Shown piece after piece: positions 16,001 to 24,704 of a stretch of 64,000 nucleotides of DNA. How positions within the stretch are numbered: position 1 is the stretch's first letter; each line of letters opens with the position of its first letter. The DNA comes from CAVTWH01 sp963794685 (GTDB taxonomy: Bacteria; Actinomycetota; Actinomycetes; Mycobacteriales; Micromonosporaceae), in contig CAWCFK010000012.1 of NCBI GenBank assembly GCA_963794685.1, forward strand, positions 186,001-250,000, written 5' to 3'. The notes under the pieces are model-generated. The model saw only the letters and a list, made by a program, of their open reading frames with translations. It was not told the DNA's origin and searched no databases. The position numbers were made by a program, and so were the translations under genes.

Positions 16001-17059
16001 CGCCCCGGCATCAGCCGGGATTGCACCGGCATCGGCTGAAGTAGCCGCGGCCGACGGGGTGGGGAGCTCCAGTTCGCCGGAGTAGACGCGGCGGATGACG
16101 TCCTCGATGCCCGGCTCGTCGACCCGGAAGTCGACCAGGTTCGCGAGCTGGCTGAGCGCGCTGACGCACTGGCCGGCCGTGAGATCGAACCGGTCGAAGC
16201 GGATCGAGTGCCACAGCGGCGTCTCGCCCGGCGTGACCACGGCGGCCGGCAGGGCGGCGGCCACTGCCTCGGTCGACACCACGGTCTCGGTCTGCACGTG
16301 CAGGATGCGCTCGCGGGCGAACTCGTCCTTCACGGCGGTCAGGTCGCCGTCGAAGATGATCCGGCCGTCGTCGATGATCACCAGCCGGCGGCAGAAGCCC
16401 TCGATGTCGGCGAGGTCGTGGCTGGTCAGCATTACCGTGGTGCCCTCGTCGCGCAGGGTCCGGAAGAACTCGCGGACCCGGTCCTTGACCGCCAGGTCCA
16501 GCCCGATGGTCGGCTCGTCGAGGTAGACCACCTGCGGCGCGTGCAGCAGCGCGGCGGCCAGGTCGGCGCGCATCCGCTGGCCGAGGGAGAGCTTGCGGCC
16601 CATCACCGGCAGCAGGTCGGCGATGCCGAGCACCTCGTCGAAGCGGTCCAGCCGGCGCTGGTAGGTGGCCTTGTCGACGCCGTAGAGGTCGCGCAGCACG
16701 GCCAGCGAGTCGGCCACCGAGAGGTCCCACCACAACTGGGTACGCTGCCCGAACAGCACGCCGATGGTGTGCGCCACCGCCATCCGGTCCCGCTGCGGTA
16801 CCCGCCCGGCGATGCGTACCTCGCCCGAGGTCGGCTCCAGGATGCCGCTGAGCAGCTTGACGGTGGTGGACTTGCCGGCGCCGTTGGGCCCCACGTAGGC
16901 GACCGCCTCGCCGGCCTCGATCGACAGGTCGACGTGGTCGACGGCGGTCTTGTCGACGTACCGCCGGGTGAACAGGTGCTTCACCGAGCCGGACAGGCCG
17001 GGTGCCCGGTCCGGCCGGCGGAACACCTTGGTCAGTTGCCGTGCCTCGACGATCGCCAT
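15950..17059 (-). CDS. ABC transporter ATP-binding protein (COG4586-like), no stop of its own
   Basis: ABC ATPase with Walker A YVGPNGAGKSTTVKLL (residues 56-71), signature KLSLGQRMRADLA near 156, Walker B QVVYLDEPTIGLDLA and switch histidine in LTSHDLADIE. The family's C-terminal domain ends around IEDVIRRVYSGELELP (about residue 334), then Ala/Pro-rich sequence. No stop follows: the frame stays open through the repeat tract, through the first permease in a non-coding frame, and into the second permease, ending only at 14342. The left coordinate given is where recognisable ATPase-like sequence stops. A one-base slip in the repeat is the simplest explanation. It powers the exporter formed by the two downstream permeases. 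Confidence 0.8.
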
Positions 17060-17130
17060 GAGCCCCCCGTGCCTGGTGGTGAACGGCGTCGATCCTGTCG
17101 GCTGCCACGCATGTTCGGCAAGCCCTTTTC

Positions 17131-17704
17131 TCAGACCGTGAAATTTGGGTCGGGCGCCGGCGCGGGCGCGGGCATCGGGCGCCGGGTCGGGCGTTGCGGA
17201 GCCGGATGCCGCTGTACCCGACGCTGCTGCCGATCACGCCGTGCCAGGACGGCCACAGGTTAGCCACCACCCGCAGTTCGATGCCGGCCTGCTCGTGCAG
17301 GGCGAACAGGTCGCCCACCGGCAGTGCCGGGCCGAGTGCGGTGACCTCGGTGGTCGCGACGTGCGCATGCGGCGGATCCCCGATCGGCGCGAAGTCGCGT
17401 GCGTCGAACCGGTACGCGAACAGCCGCACCGTCCGGATGCGCTCCAGCCAGCCGTACTCGACGACGTGTACCCGCTGCGCAATGCCGAGCAGCCGGATCC
17501 CGGTCCGCCGTCCGAGGTCGACGGGGTGGCCCAGATCATCGCGCGGGGACAGTCGCGCGGGAACCAGTAGTCCGGGCAGCGGTCGTGGTCGACGGCCCAC
17601 ACGTACGCGTCCGGCTCCGCCGAGGTCGGGGCCACGTGGGGCAGGAACCGGGAGATCGACGGGTCTTGCGAGAAGTGCAGTACCTCGCCGGGGCGGGCTC
17701 TCAT
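17131..17704 (-). pseudogene. DUF6886-like protein, interrupted by frame breaks
   Basis: The start MRARPGEVLHFSQDPSISRF and DAYVWAVDHDRCPDYWFPRD lie in one frame to about 17508. The continuation RVHVVEYGWLERIRTVRLFA, PHAHVATTEVTALGP and GVIGSSVGYSGIRLRNA lies in another from about 17498. A third frame offers the plausible terminus PAPAPAPDPNFTV with a stop at 17131. Joined, the parts make a protein of about 190 residues resembling the DUF6886 family as I remember it. Two missing bases would explain the arrangement (the span is 574 bases). Either a recent pseudogene or sequence errors. Confidence 0.65.
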
Positions 17705-17769
17705 CGGACCTGGGTAACACAGCCGGCACGCGGACCGCGAGCGGATAACGACGGACCGGATGGGGCAGG

Positions 17770-18324
17770 ATGGCAGGCGTGATCGGTACCCTCGAAACCG
17801 TGCCGGCCGGCAGCCGGCCCGACCTGCTCGCCGCCCCCGTGGTGGCGGCCCTGGCGACCGGCCCGCTCGCCGGCAACGACGACATCCTGGTCGCCCCCAT
17901 CGACCCCGACCTGGCCGACACCGCCGCGTTCTGCGACGCGTACCAGGTGGGCCTGGAGATCAGCGCGAACTGTGTGGTGGTGGCCGGTAAGCGGGATGGC
18001 GAGCTCCGCTACGCCGCCTGCGTCATCCTGGCCACCACCCGGGCCGACGTGAACGGCGTGGTGCGCCGCCAACTCGACGTGCGCAAGGCCAGTTTCGCGG
18101 CGATGGCCGAGGCGGTGGAGTTGACCGGGATGCAGTACGGCGGCATCACCCCGGTCGGCCTGCCCACCGACTGGCCGATCCTGCTCGACGCGGCGGTGGT
18201 CGCCACCCCGTACGTGATCATCGGCTCCGGCATCCGGGGCAGCAAGATCGTCCTGCCCGGCAAGGCGCTGGCTGACCTTCCCGGCGCGCAGATCGTCGAC
18301 GGCCTGGCCCGCCCGGCCGCCTGA
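17770..18324 (+). CDS. YbaK/EbsC family aminoacyl-tRNA deacylase
   Basis: 184 residues. The YbaK/ProX fold is recognisable from CDAYQVGLEISANCVVVAGK, the central LDVRKASFAAMAEAVELTGM with its conserved lysine, and the closing GGITPVGLPTDWPILLDAAV and GSGIRGSKIVL strands. Family members hydrolyse mischarged tRNA (Cys- or Ala-tRNA-Pro) in trans. A ProRS gene with an internal editing domain lies 3 kb away on the other strand, so this would be a second proofreading activity. Its transcript faces a strong bidirectional terminator shared with the aldo/keto reductase gene. Confidence 0.9.
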   Translation: MAGVIGTLETVPAGSRPDLLAAPVVAALATGPLAGNDDILVAPIDPDLADTAAFCDAYQVGLEISANCVVVAGKRDGELRYAACVILATTRADVNGVVRRQLDVRKASFAAMAEAVELTGMQYGGITPVGLPTDWPILLDAAVVATPYVIIGSGIRGSKIVLPGKALADLPGAQIVDGLARPAA

Positions 18325-18366
18325 CCGCCGCCGACCGTATGTGACAGTCCATAGAGGACTGTCGAC

Positions 18367-18380
18367 GTTTCACGTGAATC
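18367..18380. promoter_or_regulatory. parS: parS-like ParB-binding site
   Basis: GTTTCACGTGAATC differs at one position from the actinobacterial parS consensus GTTTCACGTGAAAC, and the central TTCACGTGAA is a perfect palindrome. It lies in the gap between the convergent YbaK and aldo/keto reductase genes, about 18 kb from gyrB. parS sites cluster near the origin, which fits this location. Confidence 0.75.
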
Positions 18381-18404
18381 CACATCGAGATGCAGCGATA
18401 GCGA

Positions 18405-18436
18405 AACGGGCGCGACCTGGCAAGGTCGCGCCCGTT
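18405..18436. terminator. Strong bidirectional terminator hairpin
   Basis: AACGGGCGCGACCT (18405-18418) and AGGTCGCGCCCGTT (18423-18436) form a perfect 14-bp stem with loop GGCA, between the 3' ends of the convergent YbaK and aldo/keto reductase genes. Confidence 0.85.
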
Positions 18437-18451
18437 CGGAGTCGGTAGACC

Positions 18452-19277
18452 TCAGTCGAGGCTGGCGTACTGCTCGTCGGTGAGGACCACGTCGCGGGCC
18501 GGCGACGTTCTCCTCCAGGTGCGCCACCGAGGAGGTACCCGGGATCGGCAGCATCACCGGCGAGCGGTGCAGCAGCCAGGCCAGCGCGAGCTGGGCCGGG
18601 GTCGCGCCGGTGGCGTTGACCAGCCCGTCCAGCGGGCCACCCGGCCGGGCCAGCTCGCCGGTGGCGATCGGGAACCACGGGATGAAGCCGATCCCCTCGG
18701 CCTGCGCGTAGTCGAGCACCGCCTCGGACTTGCGGTCGGTCAGGTTGTAGAGGTTCTGCACGGTGGCGATCTCGCCGATCTGCCGAGCCGCGCGCAGCTC
18801 GTCCACCGACACCTCGGACAGGCCGAGATGGCGGATCTTGCCTTCCTTCTGCAACGCCACCAGCTCACCGAGCTGGTCCTCGAGCGGCACAGCGGAGTCG
18901 ATGCGGTGCAGTTGGAACAGGTCGATGCGCTCCAGGCCCAGCCGGCGCAGGCTCATCTCGACCTGCTGGCGCAGGTAGGCCGGGTGGCCCACCGAGTGCC
19001 ACTGACCCGGGCCGGTGCGCACCAGGCCGGCCTTGGTGGCGATCACCAGCTCCGCCGGGTACGGGTGCAGCGCCTCGCGGATCAGCTCCTCCGACACGTA
19101 CGGGCCGTAGGAGTCGGCGGTGTCGATGAAGTTCACCCCCAACTCGACCGCGCGCCGCAGTACCCGGATCGCCTCGTCGTGATCACGCGGCGGTCCCCAG
19201 ATCCCGGGGCCGGTGAGCTGCATGGCGCCGAAGCCGAGCCGGTGGACGGGGAGATCCCCGCCGATGCTGAATGTCAT
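18452..19277 (-). CDS. Aldo/keto reductase, frame break near C-terminus
   Basis: NADPH-dependent oxidoreductase with the (beta/alpha)8 fold. Seen in order: HRLGFGAMQLTGPGIWG, catalytic Asp/Tyr in NFIDTADSYGP, Lys in ELVIATKAGL, His in DLFQLHRIDS, and cofactor-binding PIPGTSSVAHLEENV. The expected ending ARDVVLTDEQYASLD with a stop at 18452-18454 is one frame away; one extra base in the G/C run at 18495-18504 separates it from the intact part. Read literally, the frame would run on with Arg-rich sequence to 18009 across the YbaK gene. A GAAGGAAG ribosome-binding site precedes the ATG. Confidence 0.88.
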
Positions 19278-19325
19278 TTACTTCCTTCGGATGGGGTGCC
19301 GCGAGCCGGGTAGGGGCTGCGGAGG

Positions 19326-19952
19326 TCAGGCGGGAGCGGCGGCGAGCCGGTCGACCTCGGCCAGCACCTGGCTGAGCACCTCGACGGACTGCGCGCCGGT
19401 GACGGCGTAGGTGCCGTCGATGACGAAGGTGGGCACGCTGGTGATGCCGAGTTCGGCCGCCTCCTGCAGGTCGGCGGCGACCTCGGCGGAGCCGGCGTCG
19501 GAGTCGAGGAAGGCGGCCGCGTCCAGGCCGTGCGCTGCCGCGATGGCGGCCAGTACCGGCCGGGAGCCGATGTCCTCACCGTCGGTGAAGTGCGCCGCGT
19601 GCAGCGCCTCGACCAACTCCGCCTCCTTGCCGTGCTGGGCGGCGAACCAGACCAGCCGGTGCGCGTCGAAGGTGTTCGCGCCGATCGCCGTCTCGAAGTT
19701 GAGGGTGAGACCGTCGGCCGCGGCGGTCGCGGCGGTGTGCCCGAGCACCTTGCGGGCCTGTTCGGGGCCGCCGAACTTGGCGGTCAGCCAGTCGGTGAGC
19801 GGCTTGCCGTCCGAGGTCGCGCCGGGGTCGAGCTGGTAGGCCCGCCAGCGCACGGTCACTTCGCCCGGGTAGTCGGCAATGGCCTGCTCCAACCGGGCCT
19901 TGCCGATGTAGCACCACGGACACACCACGTCTGACCAGATCTCAATCTCCAC
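19326..19952 (-). CDS. DsbA family (FrnE-like) thioredoxin-fold oxidoreductase
   Basis: 208 residues from the GTG at 19952, which places EIEIWSDVVCPWCYIGKARL at the very N-terminus as in the family; an upstream ATG at 19985 would add eleven atypical residues. The active site is CPWC, the cis-proline loop is GITSVPTFVIDGTYAV, and the helical insertion lies between them (HRLVWFAAQHGKEAELVEAL). There is no signal peptide, so it is a cytoplasmic FrnE-like protein, a group linked to oxidative-stress resistance and polyketide tailoring. It is followed at 48 bases by the aldo/keto reductase gene. Confidence 0.92.
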   Translation of the reverse strand: MEIEIWSDVVCPWCYIGKARLEQAIADYPGEVTVRWRAYQLDPGATSDGKPLTDWLTAKFGGPEQARKVLGHTAATAAADGLTLNFETAIGANTFDAHRLVWFAAQHGKEAELVEALHAAHFTDGEDIGSRPVLAAIAAAHGLDAAAFLDSDAGSAEVAADLQEAAELGITSVPTFVIDGTYAVTGAQSVEVLSQVLAEVDRLAAAPA

Positions 19953-19987
19953 GGCTGTTCCCAACGCGCGCGGCCCGCTGGGCATTT

Positions 19988-20044
19988 CCGCGCGAAGGCG
20001 CGAGCAGAGTCACACAGCCGCGCGAAGGCGCGAGCAGAGTCACA
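19988..20044. repeat. 27-bp tandem duplication at the sufE-like 3' end
   Basis: Identical 27-base copies at 19988-20014 and 20018-20044. The gene-proximal copy contains the stop codon of the SufE gene (20040-20042), so the gene end and its flank have been duplicated. Confidence 0.85.
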
Positions 20045-20465
20045 GCTGTGCGCGGACCTGGCGCTGCAGGCGGGCCAGGATGGCGGTGCCGCCGCGTACC
20101 CGCAGCGGGCTGATCACGGTGGCCAGCCCCATCCGCTGGTAGAGATCACCGGGTACCGCCAGCACCTGCTCGACGTCGGCGCCGGCCAGCCCGTCGGCGA
20201 GGATGCCGGCGAACGCCCGGGTGGTCGGCGCCTCGGGCGGGCAGTCGAAGATCACTTCCACCGAGCGCTCCGGGGTAACCGTGGCGTGCAGGAAGAACGG
20301 CGTCTGGCACTCGACCACCTGCTCCATCCCCCGGTGGTCGGCGTACTGCGCGGGGACCGGACGCACCGCGTCGGCGTACTCCAACAGCATCTCCAGGACC
20401 ACGTCCCGGGGCGCGCCGGCGAACTCGTCGATGATCTCGGCCAGCCGGTCCGGCATCTGCGTCAT
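20040..20465 (-). CDS. SufE family Fe-S assembly/sulfur acceptor protein
   Basis: 141 residues. The conserved SufE core is present: LAEIIDEFAGAPRDVVLEML, EQVVECQTPFFLHATVTPER with the sulfur-accepting cysteine near residue 53, and FDCPPEAPTTRAFAGILADG. SufE takes persulfide sulfur from a cysteine desulfurase and stimulates it. No desulfurase is adjacent; a rhodanese gene lies 3.3 kb upstream on the same strand. The stop codon falls inside a 27-bp tandem duplication. Confidence 0.93.
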   Translation of the reverse strand: MTQMPDRLAEIIDEFAGAPRDVVLEMLLEYADAVRPVPAQYADHRGMEQVVECQTPFFLHATVTPERSVEVIFDCPPEAPTTRAFAGILADGLAGADVEQVLAVPGDLYQRMGLATVISPLRVRGGTAILARLQRQVRAQL

Positions 20466-20532
20466 CTCCCAAGCCTAGGTCGCCCCCGGCGACCGGCCAC
20501 CGATCGGCCCTCGGGGCGGCCCGGAGCGCTGT

Positions 20533-20952
20533 TCAGCTGTTGGCTGCGGCGGCCGAGATGCCGCCCAGCACCGACTCGGGGTCGATGTCGGCGGCCAGGT
20601 CACCGATGGACAGGATGCCGACGAGCGTGTCGGCCTCGTCCAGCACCAGTACCCGACGGACCGCCCGGTCGCGCATCAGCCGGGCCGCGTCGGCAGCCGC
20701 GTCGTCCGGTCCCACGGTGACCAGGTCGGTCGAGACGATCGAGCCGACCGTGGTGGTCGCCGGATCCTGACCGTCCGCGATGGCCCGCACCACGATGTCC
20801 CGATCGGTGACCAACCCGACGAGTTTCGCGCCGTCGGCCACCACCACGTCCCCGATGTCCCGGTTGCGCATCAGCTGCGCCGCCGTCCCGAGCGGGGTAT
20901 CCACCTGTAGGGTCGTGACCTCTGTGGTCATCAGTTCGCGCACCGTCAACAT
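20533..20952 (-). CDS. CBS-domain protein
   Basis: 139 residues. The ATG at 20952 is chosen over an upstream GTG because AGGAGG sits five bases before it. Two CBS motifs span almost the whole protein: VRELMTTEVTTLQVDTPLGT to LVGLVTDRDIVVRAI, and VGSIVSTDLVTVGPDD to LVGILSIGDLA. CBS pairs bind adenosyl ligands and often form stand-alone energy sensors in actinobacteria. It lies between the ProRS and SufE genes on the same strand without obvious coupling. Confidence 0.93.
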   Translation of the reverse strand: MLTVRELMTTEVTTLQVDTPLGTAAQLMRNRDIGDVVVADGAKLVGLVTDRDIVVRAIADGQDPATTTVGSIVSTDLVTVGPDDAAADAARLMRDRAVRRVLVLDEADTLVGILSIGDLAADIDPESVLGGISAAAANS

Positions 20953-21002
20953 TGGCACCTCCTGGCGTCGTCGCTGCCAGAGCTACCCCGTGGGCAGTGC
21001 CT

Positions 21003-22709
21003 TCACACGCCCAGTTCGGCGAGTTTCGCCCGCAATTCCCCGATCGGTACGTCCACCCGCTCGCCGCTGGCCCGGTTCTTCAACTCCACGACGCCCTCGG
21101 CGAACCGCTTGCCGAACACCACGATGTAGGGCATCCCGAGCAGTTCGGCGTCGGTGAACTTCACCCCGGCGGACAGTCCGGCCCGGTCGTCGACCAGCGT
21201 GCCGACGCCCTGGGCTTCCAGCGCCGCAGCGTGTTCCAGGGCGGCGGTCGGGTCACCGATGGCGACAACATGCACGGCGGCCGGGGCCACCGAAACCGGC
21301 CAGACCAGTCCACGACCGTCTGCGTACTGCTCGGCGATGGTGGCCACCGCCCGGGAGACGCCGATGCCGTACGAGCCCATGGTGAGCCGCACGGGGGTGC
21401 CCTGCGGGCCGAGCACGTCCAGCCCGAAGGCGTCGGTGTAGCGCCGGCCGAGCTGGAAGATGTGCCCGATCTCGATACCCCGCCGCAACTCCAGCGCGCC
21501 GGCACAGTTCGGGCACGGGTCGCCGTCGACCACCACGACCGCCTCGATCGTGCCGTCCGGGGTGAAGTCGCGGCCGTTGACCACGTTGGCGGCGTGCCGG
21601 TCCGGCTCGTTCGCGCCGGTGATCCAGGCGCTGCCCGGCGCGACGCGGGGGTCGACCAGGTAGCGCGCCTTCAGCTCACCCTGCGGCCCGATGTACCCCT
21701 TGACCAGCTCCGGGTGGTTCGCAAAGTCCTCGAACAGGGCCACCGGCGACGGGTAGAGCGCGGCAGCGACCCGCTTGAGGTCGACCTCGCGGTCCCCGGG
21801 CACTCCGACAATCAGCACCTCGTCACCGGCCTGAAGCACCACGTTCTTCAGCGTGTCCGCGGCCGACCAGTCGCTGCGGCCGGCCACCGCCTGCGCGTTC
21901 ACGACCGTGACCAGGGAGTCGATGGTCGGCGTGTCCGGGGTGTCCAGCACCGTGGCGGCCGGGTGCCGGGTGGTCACCGGGGCGGCCGGCGGGGTGGTCA
22001 CCGCCTCGGTGTTCGCCGCGTACCCGCAGTCGGCGCAGGCCACGTAGGTGTCTTCGCCGGCCGGCGCGTTGGCCAGGAACTCCTCCGAGCGCGAGCCGCC
22101 CATCGCCCCGGCCATCGCCGAGACGGTGGTGTAGCTGATCCCCAGCCGGTCGAAGACCCGCTGGTACGCCTCCCGGTGCGCGGCGTACGAGCGGGTCAGC
22201 CCGTCGTCGTCCAGGTCGAAGGAGTAGGAGTCCTTCATCAGGAACTCGCGCCCGCGCAGCACCCCGGCGCGCGGCCGGGCCTCGTCCCGGAACTTGCTCT
22301 GCACCTGGTAGAGCAGCACCGGCAGGTCCTTGTACGAGCTGCACACGTCCTTGACCAGGGTGGTGAACATCTCCTCGTGCGTCGGCCCGAGCAGGTGGTC
22401 GGCGCCGCGCCGGTCCTTGAGCCGGAACATCTCCGCGCCGTACTCGTGCCAGCGGCCGGAGCGTTCGTAGGGCTCGCGGGGCAGCAGGGACGGGAAGGAC
22501 ACCTCCTGCGCGCCGATCGCGTCCATCTCCTCGCGCACGATCCGGGTCACGTTGTCGAGCACCCGCTTGCCCAGCGGCAGCCAGGTGTACCCGCCCGGTG
22601 CGGCGCGCCGCACGTACCCGGCCCGGACCAGCAGCTTGTGGCTGGTGACCTCGGCCTCGGCGGGGTCTTCCCGCAGCGTGCGGAGGAACAGACTCGACAT
22701 GCGCAACAT
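21003..22709 (-). CDS. proS: Prolyl-tRNA synthetase, bacterial type
   Basis: 568 residues. Class II synthetase: motif 1 region LPLGKRVLDNVTRIVREEMD, motif 2 in QVQSKFRDEARPRAGVLRGR, motif 3 in LTMGSYGIGVSRAVATIAEQ, and a C-terminal anticodon-binding domain. Between motifs 2 and 3 sits the INS editing domain (AADTLKNVVLQAGDEVLIVG) typical of bacterial ProRS, which clears Ala-tRNA-Pro. A second ATG nine bases inside (22700) is an alternative start. The divergent SGNH hydrolase gene begins about 150 bases away. Confidence 0.97.
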   Translation of the reverse strand: MLRMSSLFLRTLREDPAEAEVTSHKLLVRAGYVRRAAPGGYTWLPLGKRVLDNVTRIVREEMDAIGAQEVSFPSLLPREPYERSGRWHEYGAEMFRLKDRRGADHLLGPTHEEMFTTLVKDVCSSYKDLPVLLYQVQSKFRDEARPRAGVLRGREFLMKDSYSFDLDDDGLTRSYAAHREAYQRVFDRLGISYTTVSAMAGAMGGSRSEEFLANAPAGEDTYVACADCGYAANTEAVTTPPAAPVTTRHPAATVLDTPDTPTIDSLVTVVNAQAVAGRSDWSAADTLKNVVLQAGDEVLIVGVPGDREVDLKRVAAALYPSPVALFEDFANHPELVKGYIGPQGELKARYLVDPRVAPGSAWITGANEPDRHAANVVNGRDFTPDGTIEAVVVVDGDPCPNCAGALELRRGIEIGHIFQLGRRYTDAFGLDVLGPQGTPVRLTMGSYGIGVSRAVATIAEQYADGRGLVWPVSVAPAAVHVVAIGDPTAALEHAAALEAQGVGTLVDDRAGLSAGVKFTDAELLGMPYIVVFGKRFAEGVVELKNRASGERVDVPIGELRAKLAELGV

Positions 22710-22859
22710 GCCAGGAAGGGTACGCACCTGCGGGCCTGTCCCCGCATCCAAGGGTGAGCTCGGGCACACCGCTTGCCCGGTAGCTCCCGGACCGATAGTT
22801 GACCGGTGCTTAACTGGTTGCGGCATCGGCGCAACCAGTCGCAGAGGAGTCGGGGCAGG

Positions 22860-23645
22860 GTGAGTTGGGGCAGCTACGTCGCGGTGGGGGACAGTTTCAC
22901 CGAGGGCATGTCGGATGAGTTGCCGGACGGCAGCTACCGGGGCTGGGCCGACCTGGTCGCCGCTCGGCTGGCAGCGGACCGTCTGGCCGCGGGTCACGAC
23001 GACTTCGGCTACGCCAATCTGGCCATCCGCGGCCGGCTCTTCGAGGGCATCGTCCACGAGCAGGTGCCGCTGGCGCTGCGGATGCACCCCGCGCTGGTGA
23101 GCTTCGCGGCCGGCGGCAACGACGCGCTGCGCCGCAACTTCGACCCGGCCCGGCTGGTCGGCCGCTTCGACGACGTCGTACGGATGTTCCGGGAGAACGG
23201 CTCGGACGTGGTCATCTTCCGGTTCGCCGACGTGACCCGGCGGCTGCCCGGCCGGCGGATGATCCTGCCCCGGGTGGAGCTGCTCAACGCGGCGGTCGGC
23301 GAGACCGCTGCCCGGCACGGCGCGAAGCTGGTCGACCTGTGGGCCGACGAGGAGTTCTACGCCCCGCTGCTGTGGAGCATCGACCGGCTGCACCTCAACG
23401 AGTTCGGGCACCGCCGGGTGGCCGCGCACGTGCTGACCTCGCTCGGAGTCGCACCGGACCCGGCATGGTGGCGGCTGCCCACCGCGCCGCAGGCGCTGTC
23501 CTGGTCGAAGGCGCGCGCCGCCGACGCCGCCTGGGTGCGCCAGTACCTCGGCCCGTGGGTGAAGCGCCGGCTCACCGGCCGCTCATCCGGCGACCACATC
23601 ACCGCCAAGCGCCCGGCGCTCACCCCGTTCCTGCCCGACGCCTGA
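22860..23645 (+). CDS. SGNH/GDSL hydrolase family protein
   Basis: 261 residues from the GTG at 22860, which follows GAGGAG and begins SWGSYVAVGDSFTEGMSDEL; an upstream GTG at 22806 adds 18 basic residues. The catalytic Ser is in GDSFTEG, the oxyanion residues are Gly (NLAIRGRLF) and Asn (FAAGGND), and the Asp/His pair is in DRLHLNEFGHRRVAAH. There is no clear signal peptide, suggesting a cytosolic esterase or acyl hydrolase. The substrate cannot be read from the sequence. Confidence 0.93.
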   Translation: MSWGSYVAVGDSFTEGMSDELPDGSYRGWADLVAARLAADRLAAGHDDFGYANLAIRGRLFEGIVHEQVPLALRMHPALVSFAAGGNDALRRNFDPARLVGRFDDVVRMFRENGSDVVIFRFADVTRRLPGRRMILPRVELLNAAVGETAARHGAKLVDLWADEEFYAPLLWSIDRLHLNEFGHRRVAAHVLTSLGVAPDPAWWRLPTAPQALSWSKARAADAAWVRQYLGPWVKRRLTGRSSGDHITAKRPALTPFLPDA

Positions 23646-23661
23646 CCGGCCTGCCCCGCTG

Positions 23662-23724
23662 GCGACCGGCATCACGCCGGCCGCCCCGGCGGACGGCTGC
23701 CGCGCGACCGGCATCACGCCGGCC
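23662..23724. repeat. Repeated hairpin between convergent genes
   Basis: A 21-base unit (GCGACCGGCATCACGCCGGCC has a CCGGC/GCCGG stem) occurs at 23662-23682 and 23704-23724, between the SGNH hydrolase and rhodanese 3' ends. It may serve as a double terminator. Confidence 0.55.
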
Positions 23725-23732
23725 CGCGGGTG

Positions 23733-24626
23733 TCAGTTGCGCAGGCCGCCCGGCTGGGAGCCCTGCACGATGGGGGCGCGGACCAGGTTGCCCCACTCCG
23801 TCCAGGATCCGTCGTAGTTGCGCACGTGCGGGTAGCCGAGCAGGTGGGTGAGGACGAACCAGGTGTGCGAGGAGCGCTCGCCGATCCGGCAGTAGGCGAT
23901 GATGTCCTGCGCCGGGTCGAGGTCACGGTAGAGCTCGGCGAGTTCGGCGGCCGGTTTGAAGGTGCCGTCCTCGGCGGCGGCCTGCTTCCACGGCCGGCTC
24001 AGCGCGCCGGGGATGTGCCCGCCGCGGATCGCGCCCTCCTGCGGGTAGTCGGGCATGTGCAGCAGTTCCCCGCTGTACTCGCCGGGTGAGCGGACGTCCA
24101 CCAGCGGGCGGCCCTCGACGATCTGGTCGATCACGTTCTCCCGGAAGGCCCGGATCGCCGAGTCGTCCCGGTCCACGTACGGGTAGTCGGTCGGCTCGGG
24201 CTTGGACTGCTCCCGGGTCAGCTCCCGGCCCTGCGCCAGCCACGCCTGCCGGCCGCCGTTGAGCAGCCGGACGTCTTCGTGGCCGAAGAGGCTGAAGACC
24301 CACAGGGCGTACGCGGCCCACCAGTTGAAGTTGTCGCCGTAGAAGACCACGGTGGAGTCCCGGGCGATGCCCTTGGCCCGGCACAGCGCGGCGAACGCGT
24401 CGGCGTCGACGTAGTCGCGCGACACCGGGTCGTTCAGCTCGGTGTGCCAGTCGACCTTGACCGCGCCGGGGATGTGGCCGGTGTCGTAGAGCAGCACGTC
24501 CTCGTCGGATTCGACCACCACCAGGCCGGGATCGGTCAGGTGTTCGGCTAACCACTCCGGGGTGACCAGGCGCTCCGGATGGGCATAGGACTGCAGGGAC
24601 TGCGCTGGATCGGGTGCGACTGCCAT
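23733..24626 (-). CDS. Sulfurtransferase (two-domain rhodanese)
   Basis: 297 residues from ATG. Two rhodanese domains are present. The N-terminal inactive one runs through VVESDEDVLLYDTGHIPGAV and VVFYGDNFNWWAAYALWVFS. The C-terminal domain has the catalytic cysteine in IIAYCRIGERSSHTWFVL. The CRIGER loop marks actinobacterial CysA/SseA-type thiosulfate sulfurtransferases; these move sulfane sulfur to thiophilic acceptors. It converges on the SGNH gene and is divergent from the VanZ operon. Confidence 0.94.
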   Translation of the reverse strand: MAVAPDPAQSLQSYAHPERLVTPEWLAEHLTDPGLVVVESDEDVLLYDTGHIPGAVKVDWHTELNDPVSRDYVDADAFAALCRAKGIARDSTVVFYGDNFNWWAAYALWVFSLFGHEDVRLLNGGRQAWLAQGRELTREQSKPEPTDYPYVDRDDSAIRAFRENVIDQIVEGRPLVDVRSPGEYSGELLHMPDYPQEGAIRGGHIPGALSRPWKQAAAEDGTFKPAAELAELYRDLDPAQDIIAYCRIGERSSHTWFVLTHLLGYPHVRNYDGSWTEWGNLVRAPIVQGSQPGGLRN

Positions 24627-24704
24627 GGTTGCAACGCTACGCCCCCGGCTGCCCCGCTCCGGCGCTGTCACGGTGGTCGCAGCTTGGCAGGTTAGGGTGC
24701 CGGC

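Noticed and set aside
14342..17059. Single 905-aa ATPase-permease fusion
   Set aside because: The middle third would be the first permease read in a wrong, Arg-rich frame, so a true fusion protein is unlikely.
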